A DNA stretch of 64,000 bases from Micromonospora_E sp048060115 (GCF_048060115.1 NZ_JBHMIM010000021.1:1-64000); one strand, 5' to 3'. Shown: positions 23,952 through 33,535, numbered from the stretch's first letter. Program-made: numbers and translations. Notes: generated by a model from the letters alone, not told the origin.

Positions 23952-25310
23952 CTACTTGAGGGTGGCCGCAGCCTGCCGGAAGAACTCGGCGGCGGCGTCG
24001 GCCGGGGTGGCCTGGCCGTAGGTGACGCTTTCGGCGACGGTGACCAGAGTGGAGCGCAGCGGGCCGTGGCCCTGCGGCGGCGGCGCCGGCGCCTCGCCCA
24101 TCTGCGGGATCAGCTCGTTCTCAAAGGTGACGGTCGCGGTCATGTACGGGTCGGCGAGGGTGGACTCGACCGACGTACGGTTATCCAAGTTGGAGGGAAG
24201 GCCGCGGTCTACGCCGAGGATCTCGGCGGCCTCCGGGTCGTTGGCCAGGAAGTCGATGATGTCGGCGACGACCTCCGGGTGCTCGGTCGAGCGCGATCCG
24301 GCCCAGTAGAGGGAGGCACGCGCCCACTGGCCCTTCGGGTCTCCCGGGTACGCGACGATGCCCAGCTCGTTCTCGGTCGACTTGCCCAGCTCGGCGAGCT
24401 GATTGGACCACATGAACGAGGTGGCACCCTTGCCGGTCACCACCAGCTGGTCGGCGACGCCGCCGCCGACCGCCTCGTGCACGACGTCCGCCGGCGGGGT
24501 GGCACCCTTTTCGCGGGCATCCTGCCACAGCTCGAACCAGGTGACGAGGTCGGCTTCGGTGAAGGCCAGCTGTGACCCGTCGTAGAACTCCTTGCCCTGC
24601 GAACGTAGCCAGAGCCAGAGCGCCTTGTAGTCGGCGCTCGGGTCCATCGCGCCCCAGTAGTCGCCGCCGGCCTTGGTGCTCAGCTCCCCTGCCCAGGTGA
24701 TGAACTCGTCGTAGGTCCAGCCGGTCTCCGGCTCCGGCATTCCCAGCTCGGCGATCTTGGTCTTGTCGTAGACCATTGCCGGGGTGTTCTCGCCAGCGGC
24801 AACCGCGACCTGCTTGCCGTCGATCTGCCCGTACTGGGTCAGGCTCTCCGGGTGGCCGCTCAGGTCGATGTCGCCGGACTCGACGAACGGGGTCAGGTCC
24901 AGGGTGACGTTGCGCCCGGCGTACTCGGCCAGGCCGTTGTCGTCGATCTGGAAGATGTCCGGCGCGTTGCCGCCGGCCGAGATGGTGGCCAACTTGTCGT
25001 AGTAGCCGGTGAACGCCTGCCAGGTCGGGTTGATGGTGACGTTCGGGTTCTTTTCCTCGTACAGGTCGAGGGCCTGCTCGGTGAATTCCGCGCGGGCTTC
25101 ACCGCCCCACCAGAAGAACTCGACGGTGACCGGGGCGTCCGGGTCGGTCGATGCGCCGTCGTCGCCGCATGCGGCGACGCCGAGGACCAGCGGCACTACG
25201 GCGGTGGCGGCGATGCCGCGCAGCAGGCGGCGTCGGTGCAAGGGAGTACGGTGAGCACGCGTGGCAGGCATGTTCGCCGTCGGTGATGTTGCGGGGTGCA
25301 TTGCGCTCAC
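23952..25310 (-). CDS. Sugar-binding lipoprotein of ABC importer
   Basis: 452-aa extracellular solute-binding protein of cluster B/family 1. A twin-arginine-like, hydrophobic leader (HRRRLLRGIAATAVVPLVLG) ends in lipobox VAAC, so the mature protein is lipid-anchored. The mature part has typical motifs: VTVEFFWWGG, NPNVTINPTWQAF, APDIFQIDDNGLAEYAGRN and FMWSNQLAELG. ATG at 25310 with AAGGAG upstream, 9 bases after the LacI-regulator stop. Probably captures a pectin- or uronate-derived sugar, judging from the neighbouring genes; the ligand is not readable from sequence. Confidence 0.9.
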   Translation of the reverse strand: MSAMHPATSPTANMPATRAHRTPLHRRRLLRGIAATAVVPLVLGVAACGDDGASTDPDAPVTVEFFWWGGEARAEFTEQALDLYEEKNPNVTINPTWQAFTGYYDKLATISAGGNAPDIFQIDDNGLAEYAGRNVTLDLTPFVESGDIDLSGHPESLTQYGQIDGKQVAVAAGENTPAMVYDKTKIAELGMPEPETGWTYDEFITWAGELSTKAGGDYWGAMDPSADYKALWLWLRSQGKEFYDGSQLAFTEADLVTWFELWQDAREKGATPPADVVHEAVGGGVADQLVVTGKGATSFMWSNQLAELGKSTENELGIVAYPGDPKGQWARASLYWAGSRSTEHPEVVADIIDFLANDPEAAEILGVDRGLPSNLDNRTSVESTLADPYMTATVTFENELIPQMGEAPAPPPQGHGPLRSTLVTVAESVTYGQATPADAAAEFFRQAAATLK

Positions 25311-25319
25311 TCCTTGGGG

Positions 25320-26354
25320 TTAGGAGGCGACTTCGGCCGGTGCGGCGGCAGCCGCGTCGCCCGGGTCCGCATGGCTGTGCGGCCCCGGGCCCGTCGAGTC
25401 GCGGATGACCAATTCGGTCTGGAGCGTTACCTGGGCAGTGGTGCGACGGTCGTCGCCATGCTGGAGCAGCATGTCGACGGCCGCCCGGCCGGCAGCCGCG
25501 TTCGGTGTGGCCACCGTCGTCAGTTTGGGGCGCAGGATCCGGCTCAGCGCGATGTCGTCGATGCCGACCACGCTGATGTCGCGGGGTACTGCGACCCCCT
25601 GTGCGTCGAGCCCCTCGATCAGGCCGATCGCCAGCAGGTCGTTGTAGGCGAGCACGGCGGTGACCTCGGCGCGGCGGACCTGTTCCGCCGCGGCGATGCC
25701 GCCGTTCTCGGTGGGTGGGTTGGGTCCGATCACGGTCAACGTGACGTTGGCCGAGCGGGCCGCGGCGGTGGCGGTCCGGCGGATCTCCCGGTTGGTCCAC
25801 GATCCGCGTGGCCCGCCGAGCAATGCGATCTGGTGGTGGCCGAGGCCGATCAGGTGCTCCACGGCGAGCCGGGCGCCCTGCCCGACGTCGATCAGGACGT
25901 TCGGCAGGCCGGTCACCTGCCGGTTGATCACCACGAGCGGCACTTCCCGGCTGAGCTGCTCGATCAGACTGTTGCTCATCCGGGGGCTGCACAGCAGCAC
26001 CCCGTCGACCTGCTTCGCGAGGGCGTGGACCAGCTCCTCCTCGACCGCCGGGTCCTCGTTGGTGTCGGTGACGAAGATGTGGTAGTCGCGGTGCCGGGCC
26101 GCGCTCTCCGCCGCCTTGATCAGTGGTGGGAAGAACGGGTTGGCGATGTCGGCGACGATCAGCCCGATGTTGTGGGTCCGGCCGGTGATCAGCGCGCGGG
26201 CCGCCCGGTTGGGGCGGTAGCCGAGGTGCTCCGCACAGGCCAGCACCCGGCTGCGGGTCTCCGGGTTGACCAGGTGCGGTGCCGAGAACGTGCGGGACAC
26301 GGTGGAGATGTGCACTCCGCAGGCCCGTGCGACGTCTCGAATGGTGGCTGGCAC
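25320..26354 (-). CDS. LacI-family transcriptional regulator
   Basis: 344-aa repressor. N-terminal helix-turn-helix ATIRDVARACGVHISTVSRT with hinge helix NRAARALITG, then a periplasmic-binding-like effector domain (GLIVADIANPFFPPLI, DGVLLCSPR, VVGIDDIALSRILRPKLTTV). GTG start at 26354. It heads the importer operon and is divergent from the uronate catabolic genes. Two LacI-type TGCAAA dyads lie in the shared intergenic region, and TGCAAAC half-sites lie before the pectate lyase at 33753. It is the likely local regulator responding to a uronate or related inducer. Confidence 0.9.
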   Translation of the reverse strand: MPATIRDVARACGVHISTVSRTFSAPHLVNPETRSRVLACAEHLGYRPNRAARALITGRTHNIGLIVADIANPFFPPLIKAAESAARHRDYHIFVTDTNEDPAVEEELVHALAKQVDGVLLCSPRMSNSLIEQLSREVPLVVINRQVTGLPNVLIDVGQGARLAVEHLIGLGHHQIALLGGPRGSWTNREIRRTATAAARSANVTLTVIGPNPPTENGGIAAAEQVRRAEVTAVLAYNDLLAIGLIEGLDAQGVAVPRDISVVGIDDIALSRILRPKLTTVATPNAAAGRAAVDMLLQHGDDRRTTAQVTLQTELVIRDSTGPGPHSHADPGDAAAAAPAEVAS

Positions 26355-26434
26355 GCATGGCCCTTCGGTCGGATGGCTGCCGCCGGCGTAGGCGGCGCCC
26401 AGTGTGGCTGGGGTCACGTTGGTCCGCCAATTAA

Positions 26435-26448
26435 TGCAAACGGTTGCT
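26435..26448. promoter_or_regulatory. LacI-type operator near the regulator start
   Basis: TGCAAACGGTTGCT is an imperfect dyad with the central CG usual for LacI-family sites, about 80 bases upstream of the regulator gene. It could mediate autoregulation. Confidence 0.5.
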
Positions 26449-26581
26449 CACGTGTCAACGGCCCTCGATTGCGTATTTGTTGCGGCTGGCGACCTGGTGG
26501 GTAATCATAGACGGGCAATTCGGGACAAAAAGTGCAGGTTTGGCAGATTGCATTGACGAGGGTGTCCGCCTCGTGGCAACT

Positions 26582-26603
26582 TCGCTGCAAACCTTTGCAG
26601 CGA
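26582..26603. promoter_or_regulatory. Perfect 22-bp operator upstream of the uronate genes
   Basis: Arms TCGCTGCAAA and TTTGCAGCGA are exact complements around a CC centre, 30 bases upstream of the oxidoreductase ATG at 26634. The TGCAAA core matches the site at 26435, consistent with control of both directions by the adjacent LacI protein. Confidence 0.6.
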
Positions 26604-26633
26604 CCATTGCGGCCAACCGGAGGCGGAGCAGCG

Positions 26634-27962
26634 ATGTCCCCAGAACCCGAACGGCGGCTGCGCTACGCGCTCGTCGGCACCGGCGCCCGTGCCGAGATGT
26701 TCGTCCGTGCCCTGGTGCTCGACCACCGGGACGCCGCCGAGCTCGTCGCCTTCGCCGACAGCAACCAGGCCCGGATGGACGCCCACAACTCCTGGCTCGA
26801 AGAGCTCGGTCGCGACGCGGTCGCGACCTACCCGGCCAGTGAGTTCGTCACGATGCTGGGCAAGGAGCGGGTCGACGTCGTCCTGGTCACCACCGTCGAC
26901 CGCACCCACGACGAGTACATCGTCGCCGCCCTGCACGCCGGCTGCGACGTGATCACCGAGAAGCCGATGACCGTCGACGTGCCGGGCTGCCGGCGCATCC
27001 TCGACGCGGTGGCGCAGACCGGTCGCGGCGTGCGGGTCGCGTTCAACTACCGCTACAACCCGCTACACGAACGCGTCCGCCAGGTGCTCGCCGACGGCGA
27101 GATCGGCGACGTCGGCTCGGTGCACTTCGAATGGCTGCTCGACGTGCGCCACGGCGCCGACTACTTCCGCCGTTGGCACCGCGACAAGGCCAACTCCGGC
27201 GGGCTGATGGTGCACAAGGCCGGCCACCACTTCGATCTGGTCAACTGGTGGCTCGACGCGGTCCCGGTGCAGGTCTACGCGGCCGGCCGGCTGTTCTTCT
27301 ACGGCGAGCACGGCCGCCGGCACGGCTACGCCCGCGACTACGACCGGGCGCACGGCGCCGTCGTCGCCGCCGGAGACCCGTTCGCCCTGCAACTCGCCGC
27401 CCACCCCCGGCTGCGCGCGCTCTACCTGGAAGCCGAGGCCGAGGACGGCTACCACCGCGACCAGAACGTCTTCGCCCCCGGCGTGACCATCGAGGACGAC
27501 ATGTCGGTGCTGGCCACCTACTCGACCGGCGCCACGATGACCTACCACCTCACCGCGTACGCGCCGTGGGAGGGCTACCGGGTGATGTTCAACGGCAGCA
27601 GGGGTCGGCTCGAGCTGGAGGTGGTGGAGAGCGACTTCGTCAGCCCGTACGCCGCCGGTGAACTCAAAGGCGCCGCGTTGCACGGCGTCCAGGCGGCGGT
27701 CGAGGAAGGCTGGGCGAAGATCACCGTCCGGCCGTTCTGGGAACAGCCCCGTCAGGTGCCGGTCACCGGCTACACCCGGTCCGGCCACGGCGGTGCCGAC
27801 GCCAAGATGACCGCCGTGCTGTTCGGCGGCGAGACCGACCCGATGGGCCGCGCCGCCACCGCCCGCGACGGCGCCCTCGCGCTGCTCACCGGCCTGGCCG
27901 CCAACCGGTCCTTCGAAACCGGCCAACCCGTGCAGGTCGCCGACCTGCTCACCGTCGACTGA
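26634..27962 (+). CDS. Gfo/Idh/MocA-family oxidoreductase
   Basis: 442-aa NAD(P)-dependent sugar dehydrogenase-like protein. Rossmann fold at the start (YALVGTGARAEMFVRAL), the family motif EKPMTVDV around residue 105, the catalytic-site segment NSGGLMVHKAGHHFDLVNWW, and an extended C-terminal beta-sheet domain. It is larger than the usual 350 residues. First gene of the uronate catabolic operon, just behind a LacI-type operator. It may oxidise a uronate or a derivative; the substrate is unknown. ATG at 26634 with an AGGCGGAG ribosome-binding site. Confidence 0.85.
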   Translation: MSPEPERRLRYALVGTGARAEMFVRALVLDHRDAAELVAFADSNQARMDAHNSWLEELGRDAVATYPASEFVTMLGKERVDVVLVTTVDRTHDEYIVAALHAGCDVITEKPMTVDVPGCRRILDAVAQTGRGVRVAFNYRYNPLHERVRQVLADGEIGDVGSVHFEWLLDVRHGADYFRRWHRDKANSGGLMVHKAGHHFDLVNWWLDAVPVQVYAAGRLFFYGEHGRRHGYARDYDRAHGAVVAAGDPFALQLAAHPRLRALYLEAEAEDGYHRDQNVFAPGVTIEDDMSVLATYSTGATMTYHLTAYAPWEGYRVMFNGSRGRLELEVVESDFVSPYAAGELKGAALHGVQAAVEEGWAKITVRPFWEQPRQVPVTGYTRSGHGGADAKMTAVLFGGETDPMGRAATARDGALALLTGLAANRSFETGQPVQVADLLTVD

Positions 27963-28007
27963 CCGGCGACCACCCCGACCCCCCGTACCCGCGAGGAGCC
28001 TGCTTCC

Positions 28008-29528
28008 GTGTCCCCTCAACCCGATCCGGCACCCGACAGCACCGATCTGGCCGCGACCGTCGACCCAGGCCGACCGCTGGCCGACCAGCTGTTCCCGGCC
28101 GAGCCGCGCCACCGGGCGATCGCCCAAGAGCTGTACGCGTACGCCCGGCCGTTGCCGATCATCTCCCCGCACGGCCACGTCGACCCGGCGCTGCTGGCCG
28201 ACGACGAACCGTTCCCGGACCCGGCGCGGCTGCTCGTGGTGCCGGACCACTACGTGACCCGCATGCTGCTCAGTCAGGGCGTCCCCCCCGGCGAGCTGGG
28301 CGTACCGACCCGGCCCGGCGTCCAGGCCCGCCCGCCGGCCGGCGACGGCGACTACACCATTGAGACCGACGGGCGGGCCATCTGGCACCGACTCGCCGCC
28401 AACTGGCACCTGTTCCGGGGTACCCCGTCGCGGGTGTGGCTGGAGAAGACCTTCGCCGAGGTGTTCGGGGTGACCGCCGCGCTGAGCCCGGCGACCGCCG
28501 ACGAGATCTACGACGCGATCGCGGCGAAGCTGGCCGAGCCGGCGTACCGGCCCCGGGCCCTGTTCGAACGCTTCAACATCGAGGTGCTGGCCACCACCGA
28601 ATCCCCGCTGGACGACCTGGGCCGGCACGCCAAGCTGGCCGCCGACGGCTGGGGTGGCCCCGGCGGGCGGGTGATCACCACGTTCCGGCCGGACAACGTC
28701 GTCGACTTCGAGTTCGACGACTGGCGTGACAACGTCACGACCCTCGGCACCATCACCGGCGAGGACACCGAGACGTACGCCGGGTTCCTCGCCGCGCTGC
28801 GTTCGCGCCGGCAGGCCTTCATCGCCGCCGGGGCGACCAGCTCCGACCACGGCCACCTGACCGCGCTCACCCTGAACCTGGACCGACGCGAGGCCGCCGA
28901 ACTGTACGACCGCGGACTGCGCGGCGACGCCACCGCCGCCGACGCCGAGGCGTTCCGGGCGCAGATGCTGGTCGAGTTCGCCAGGATGTCCATCGAGGAC
29001 GGTCTGGTGATGCAGCTGCACCCCGGCTCGGTGCGCAACCACAACAAATGGCTGTACGCCACCCACGGCCGCGACGTCGGCGGCGACATCCCGCAAGCCA
29101 CCGAGTACCTGCACGCCCTTACGGCGCTGCTCGACTCCTACGGCAACGACCCGAGGCTGCGGCTGGTCGTCTACACCCTCGACGAGTACACCTTCACCCG
29201 CGAGCTGGCCCCGCTGGCCGGCGGGTACGCCGCCCTCTACCTCGGTGCCCCGTGGTGGTTCCTGGACTCCCCGGAGGTGCTGCGGCGCTTCCGTGAGGCG
29301 GTCACCGAGACCGCCGGCTTCTACAACACCGCCGGGTTCGTCGACGACACCCGGGCGTTCTGCTCCATCCCGGCCCGCCACGACGTGGCCCGCCGCGTCG
29401 ACGCCGGCTACCTGGCCCGGCTCGTCGCCGAGCACCGGCTCAGCCTCGACGAGGCCGCCGAAACCATTGTCGACCTGGCGTACCGGCTGCCCAAGCGGGT
29501 CTTCAAGATCGGGGAGAAGCTGACATGA
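28008..29528 (+). CDS. uxaC: Glucuronate/galacturonate isomerase
   Basis: 506-aa member of the UxaC family (amidohydrolase-like fold), interconverting D-glucuronate/D-fructuronate or D-galacturonate/D-tagaturonate. Visible features: PIISPHGHVDP metal-binding HxH, HRLAANWHLFRGTPSRVWLE, TTESPLDDLGRHAKLA, MQLHPGSVRNHN, and the C-terminal LGAPWWFLDSPEVLRRFREA. The family is usually about 470 residues; here the N-terminus is about 30 longer. GTG at 28008 with GAGGAG upstream. The stop overlaps the next ATG (ATGA). Confidence 0.92.
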   Translation: MSPQPDPAPDSTDLAATVDPGRPLADQLFPAEPRHRAIAQELYAYARPLPIISPHGHVDPALLADDEPFPDPARLLVVPDHYVTRMLLSQGVPPGELGVPTRPGVQARPPAGDGDYTIETDGRAIWHRLAANWHLFRGTPSRVWLEKTFAEVFGVTAALSPATADEIYDAIAAKLAEPAYRPRALFERFNIEVLATTESPLDDLGRHAKLAADGWGGPGGRVITTFRPDNVVDFEFDDWRDNVTTLGTITGEDTETYAGFLAALRSRRQAFIAAGATSSDHGHLTALTLNLDRREAAELYDRGLRGDATAADAEAFRAQMLVEFARMSIEDGLVMQLHPGSVRNHNKWLYATHGRDVGGDIPQATEYLHALTALLDSYGNDPRLRLVVYTLDEYTFTRELAPLAGGYAALYLGAPWWFLDSPEVLRRFREAVTETAGFYNTAGFVDDTRAFCSIPARHDVARRVDAGYLARLVAEHRLSLDEAAETIVDLAYRLPKRVFKIGEKLT

Positions 29529-30835
29529 GCGTCACCATCACCGGCGTGGACGTGCACGACGTCCGGTTCCCGACCGCGGCGGCCGGCGACGGCTCGGACG
29601 CCATCAACCGGGGCGACTACTCGGCGACCTACGTCGAGCTGCGCACCGACTCACCCCACGGGGTCTTCGGCGCCGGCTTCACCTTCACCAACGGCCGGGG
29701 CAACGAGATCACCTGCGCGGCGGTACGCGCGTTGGCGCACCACGTCACCGGCCGTACCGTCGCCGAGATCTTCGCCGAACCGGTCGCCTTCTGGCGTTCG
29801 CTCACCGCCGACGTGCAACTGCGCTGGCTCGGCCCGGAGAAGGGCGTCATCCACATGGCGTCCGGTGCCCTGGTCAACGCCGTCTGGGACCTGCGGGCCA
29901 AGCTGGAGGGCAAACCGCTGTGGCGGCTGCTCGCCGAGCTGCCGACCGAGGAACTCGTCGCCAACATCGACTTCCACCACATCACCGACGCCATCACCCC
30001 CGACGAGGCCGCCGCGATCCTGGACAAGGGGCTGACCGGCCAGGCCGAGCGCCTCGCCGAGCTGGAGCGCGACGGGTTCCCGTCGTACACCACCTCGGTC
30101 GGCTGGCTCGGCTACCCCGACGACAAGGTGCGGGCGTTGACCCGGGCGGCGTACGCCGACGGTTGGCGGGCGATGAAGATGAAGGTCGGCGGCCCGATCG
30201 ACGACGACGTCCGCCGGGCGCGGATCATCCGCGCCGAGATCGGCCCGGACGCGCTGCTGATGATGGACGCCAACCAGGTGTGGGACGTCGACGAGGCGAT
30301 CGCCAACATGGCCCGGTTGGTCGAGGCCGACCCGTACTGGATCGAGGAGCCGACGCACGCCGACGACGTGCTCGGCCACGCCCGGATCGCCGCCGCAGTC
30401 ACCGACCTGTCCGACGGGCGCTGCCGGGTGGCCACCGGCGAGGTCGCCGCCAACCGGGTGATCTTCAAGCAGTTGATGCAGGCCGAGGCGATCCGGGTCT
30501 GCCAGATCGACGCGTGCCGCATCGCCGGGGTCAACGAGGTGCTGTCGGTGATCCTGATGGCGGCCAAGTTCGGCGTGCCGATCTGCCCGCACTCCGGTGG
30601 CGTCGGCCTCTGTGAGTACGTGCAGCACCTGGCGATCTTCGACTACCTGCGGGTCGGCACCTCGCTGGACGGGCGGATGGTCGAGTACGTCGACCACCTG
30701 CACGAACACTTCGTCGACCCGGTCCGTACCCGTGGCGGGCGCTACCTGGTGCCCGACCAGCCCGGCTACAGCGCCACGATGAAGCCGGCCTCGATCGCCG
30801 AGTACTCGTTCCCGGACGGGCCGGTATGGCGGTGA
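29525..30835 (+). CDS. Enolase-superfamily acid-sugar dehydratase, L-fuconate-dehydratase-like
   Basis: 436-aa dehydratase of the enolase superfamily. Key elements: KMKVGG (KxK acid/base), MMDANQVWDV, WIEEPTHADD and ATGEVAANR (three metal ligands), and the C-terminal His in CPHSGGVGLCEYVQHLA. TSVGWLGYPDDKV and the overall length match the L-fuconate dehydratase (FucD/ENOSF1) group. In this hexuronate cluster it may dehydrate a sugar acid made by the neighbouring enzymes, a role usually filled by UxaA or UxuA, neither of which is present. Coupled to uxaC by ATGA. Confidence 0.85.
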   Translation: MSVTITGVDVHDVRFPTAAAGDGSDAINRGDYSATYVELRTDSPHGVFGAGFTFTNGRGNEITCAAVRALAHHVTGRTVAEIFAEPVAFWRSLTADVQLRWLGPEKGVIHMASGALVNAVWDLRAKLEGKPLWRLLAELPTEELVANIDFHHITDAITPDEAAAILDKGLTGQAERLAELERDGFPSYTTSVGWLGYPDDKVRALTRAAYADGWRAMKMKVGGPIDDDVRRARIIRAEIGPDALLMMDANQVWDVDEAIANMARLVEADPYWIEEPTHADDVLGHARIAAAVTDLSDGRCRVATGEVAANRVIFKQLMQAEAIRVCQIDACRIAGVNEVLSVILMAAKFGVPICPHSGGVGLCEYVQHLAIFDYLRVGTSLDGRMVEYVDHLHEHFVDPVRTRGGRYLVPDQPGYSATMKPASIAEYSFPDGPVWR

Positions 30836-32319
30836 ACGGTGACATCCCGCTGCTCGGCCTCGGCACCCTCGACCGGGTGCCGGCGGCCAGCCGGCCACTG
30901 GTCCGCCCCGGCGACGTCGGCGCCGGAATCGTCCACCTAGGACTAGGTGCGTTCCACCGCGCCCACCAGGCGGTCTACACCGAGCAGGCGATCGCGCGGG
31001 CCGGCGGTGCCTGGGGAATCATCGGCGTCGCGCCGCGCAGCCTCGACGTGGTGCGCAACCTCGCCGACCAGGACGGTCTGTTCAGCGTCACCACGCTGTC
31101 CGCCGCCGGGGCGCAGGCCCAGGTGGTCGGGGCCCTCGCCGGCGTACGGCACGCGGCCAGCGACCCCGCGGCGATCGTGACGCTGCTCGCCGACCCGGCG
31201 ATCCGGGTGGTCACGCTCACCGTGACGGAGAAGGCGTACCAGCTGGACCCGGTCACCGGACGGCTGCGCCCGGACGACGACGTCGCCGCAGACCTGAGCA
31301 CCGACCGCGCCCCGGTCACCGTGCCGGGGCTGCTGCTGCGCGGGCTGCTCGCCCGCGCCGCCGCCGACGCCGGGCCGCTGGCCCTGGTCAGCTGCGACAA
31401 CCTGCCGTCGAACGGCCGGCGACTGCACGGCCTGGTCACCGAGGCCCTGGCGTACGCGAAGGTCCCCGCCGGGGCGGCCGACTGGGTGCGCGCCAACGTC
31501 ACCTTCCCCAGCACCATGGTCGACCGGATCGTCCCGGCCGCCACCGCGCAGACGCTGGCCACCGCCCGGCAGGCGCTGGGCGTGACCGACCTGGCGGCGA
31601 TCGGCGGCGAGCCGTACTCGCAGTGGGTGATCGAGGATGACTTCCCCGGTGGTCGGCCGGCCTGGGATCGGGCCGGCGCGGTGCTGACCGACGACGCCGG
31701 GCCGTGGGAGCGGCTCAAGCTGCGCGGGCTCAACGGCGTGCACTCGGCGATCGCGTACCTGGGGGCGTTGGCCGGCCGGGAGACGATCGCCGAGGCGCTG
31801 CGGATTCCGGGGCTGGCCGACGTGCTGCGGTGCATCGTCGCCGAGGACGTCGCCACCAGCTTCACCCCGCCGGGTGGGGTATCGGTGGTCGACTACGGCG
31901 AATCGGTGCTGGAGCGGTTCGCCAACCCGGCGATCCGGCACCGCACCATCCAGGTGGCGATGGACGGCAGCCAGAAGCTGCCGCAGCGGGTGCTGCACAC
32001 GATGATGGACCGGCGGGCGGCCGGGCAGCCGGCGTACTGGTCGGCACTGGTGGTCGCGGCCTGGATGCGGTTCGTCCAGGGCCGCGCCGACGACGGCACC
32101 GAGCTGCCGTTGAACGACCCGTTGGCCGGGCCGATCCGGGCGGCGCTGGCCGGCAGCGCCGGCACCCCCGCGTCGGTGGTCGACGCGTTGCTCGGGCTGA
32201 CCGAGGTCTTTCCACCGGAACTGGCCGCCGACCCGGTGGTCCGGGAGAGCATCGTCGGCTGGCTGACCGCGCTGCACGGGCACGGCGCGGTCGATGCGTT
32301 GGCCAAGGCCGCGCCCTGA
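30826..32319 (+). CDS. Mannitol-dehydrogenase-family oxidoreductase, fructuronate-reductase-like
   Basis: 497-aa polyol/uronate dehydrogenase. GIVHLGLGAFHRAHQAVYTE and RSLDVVRNLADQDGLFSV are the family start. The catalytic block KLRGLNGVHSAIAYLG (Lys, Asn, His), TVTEKAYQLDP and CDNLPSNGRRL are present. Together with uxaC it would reduce fructuronate or tagaturonate to mannonate or altronate (UxuB/UxaB role), feeding the dehydratase gene just upstream. The start at 30826 overlaps the previous gene by 10 bases; a GTG at 30832 is also possible. Confidence 0.85.
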   Translation: MAVNGDIPLLGLGTLDRVPAASRPLVRPGDVGAGIVHLGLGAFHRAHQAVYTEQAIARAGGAWGIIGVAPRSLDVVRNLADQDGLFSVTTLSAAGAQAQVVGALAGVRHAASDPAAIVTLLADPAIRVVTLTVTEKAYQLDPVTGRLRPDDDVAADLSTDRAPVTVPGLLLRGLLARAAADAGPLALVSCDNLPSNGRRLHGLVTEALAYAKVPAGAADWVRANVTFPSTMVDRIVPAATAQTLATARQALGVTDLAAIGGEPYSQWVIEDDFPGGRPAWDRAGAVLTDDAGPWERLKLRGLNGVHSAIAYLGALAGRETIAEALRIPGLADVLRCIVAEDVATSFTPPGGVSVVDYGESVLERFANPAIRHRTIQVAMDGSQKLPQRVLHTMMDRRAAGQPAYWSALVVAAWMRFVQGRADDGTELPLNDPLAGPIRAALAGSAGTPASVVDALLGLTEVFPPELAADPVVRESIVGWLTALHGHGAVDALAKAAP

Positions 32320-32347
32320 CCGGCTTTGCACATAGGAGGTTTGCGAC

Positions 32348-33535
32348 GTGACGACCGAGCCGCCCCGGGTGGCCCTGATCGGCGCCAACGGGCACGGGCT
32401 GTGGCACCGGCGGCAGATCGCCCCGCTGCACGACAGCGGCGTGCTGCGGCTGGTCGGCCTGGTCGACGTACGCCCGGTCCGGCCGGCCCCGGGCGCGCCG
32501 ATCCCGGCTGGGGTCGGGGTCTTCACCGACCATCGGCAGCTGCTGGCGCGGACCCGGCCGGACGTGGTGGTGATCTGCACCCCGCCGTACACCCACCTGC
32601 CGATCGCCCTCGACGCCCTGGCCGCCGGTGCGGACCTGCTGCTGGAGAAGCCGCCGGTGCTCTCGCTCGACGAGCACCGACGGCTCGCCGCCGCCCTGGC
32701 CCGGCACGGCCGGGTGTGTCAGGTCGGCTTCCAGGCGCTCGGGTCGGCGGCGTTGGCCGAACTGACCGCCGCGGCGACCGACGGCCGGCTCGGCACGGTC
32801 ACCGGCATCTCGACGGTGGCGTCCTGGCAGCGCGACGACGCCTACTACCAGCGGTCGCCGTGGGCCGGGCGGCGCACCGTCGACGGCCGGCCGTCGCTGG
32901 ACGGTGCGCTGGCAAATCCGCTGGCGCACGCCACCATGCAGTGCCTGGCGGTGGCCGGCGTGGTGGACGGCGGCCCGCCGGTGCTGGTGGAGCTGGAACG
33001 CTACCGGGTCCGCCCGATCGAGGTGGACGACACCGCGTCGATGCGGGTCACCCTGGAATCCGGCCTGGCGATCGTGGTGGCGGTGACCCTGGCCGGAGAG
33101 GAGTTCGTTCCCGGTGAGGTGCTGGTGCACGGCACGGCTGGCACCGGCGTGCTGGAGTATCCGACGGACCGGTTGCGGCTGCCCGGGGAGCGGGTGATGC
33201 GGCGGGTGCCGGAACGGACCGGCCTGCTGGAGAACCTGCTGGCCCACCTGCGGGACCCGGCCGACGTGCCGTTGATCGCCCCGCTGGCCCGCACCGAGCC
33301 GTTCACCGCTCTGCTGGAAGTGGTGCAGACGGCACCCGAGCCGCAGCTGGTCGCAACGGAGCACGTGGCGGCGACCGGAGCGGCCGGCACCGACCGGGTG
33401 GTGACGATCAAGGGGATCAACGCGGTGTTGCGGCGGGCCGCCGCCGAGTTGTCACTGTTCTCCGAGCTCGACGTGGCATGGGCGGTACGCCCGCGGCGGA
33501 CCCGACTGGATCGGGAGGTGACGGCCGGCGGCTGA
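32348..33535 (+). CDS. Gfo/Idh/MocA-family oxidoreductase, second copy
   Basis: 395-aa oxidoreductase: NAD-binding start VALIGANGHGLWHRRQIAPL, ICTPPYTHLPIALDALAAG, LLEKPPVLSLDEHRRLAAAL, then the substrate domain. It differs clearly from the 26634 gene and lacks its HKAGHH motif. The GTG start at 32348 has a strong TAGGAGGT site 7 bases upstream and lies 28 bases after the previous stop, so it is the last gene of the uronate operon. The substrate is probably a pectin-derived sugar; this is inference. Confidence 0.8.
   Translation: MTTEPPRVALIGANGHGLWHRRQIAPLHDSGVLRLVGLVDVRPVRPAPGAPIPAGVGVFTDHRQLLARTRPDVVVICTPPYTHLPIALDALAAGADLLLEKPPVLSLDEHRRLAAALARHGRVCQVGFQALGSAALAELTAAATDGRLGTVTGISTVASWQRDDAYYQRSPWAGRRTVDGRPSLDGALANPLAHATMQCLAVAGVVDGGPPVLVELERYRVRPIEVDDTASMRVTLESGLAIVVAVTLAGEEFVPGEVLVHGTAGTGVLEYPTDRLRLPGERVMRRVPERTGLLENLLAHLRDPADVPLIAPLARTEPFTALLEVVQTAPEPQLVATEHVAATGAAGTDRVVTIKGINAVLRRAAAELSLFSELDVAWAVRPRRTRLDREVTAGG

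Noticed and set aside
25099..26430. 443-aa Arg/Pro-rich frame on the minus strand
   Set aside because: Runs in another frame of the LacI regulator gene, which has a clear helix-turn-helix and effector domain.
27063..29435. 790-aa open frame on the minus strand
   Set aside because: Antisense to the oxidoreductase and uxaC genes; Gly/Val/Arg-rich translation with no family motif, a typical GC-rich shadow.
30943..32592. 549-aa open frame on the minus strand
   Set aside because: Antisense to the fructuronate-reductase-like gene; low-complexity Arg/Gln-rich translation.
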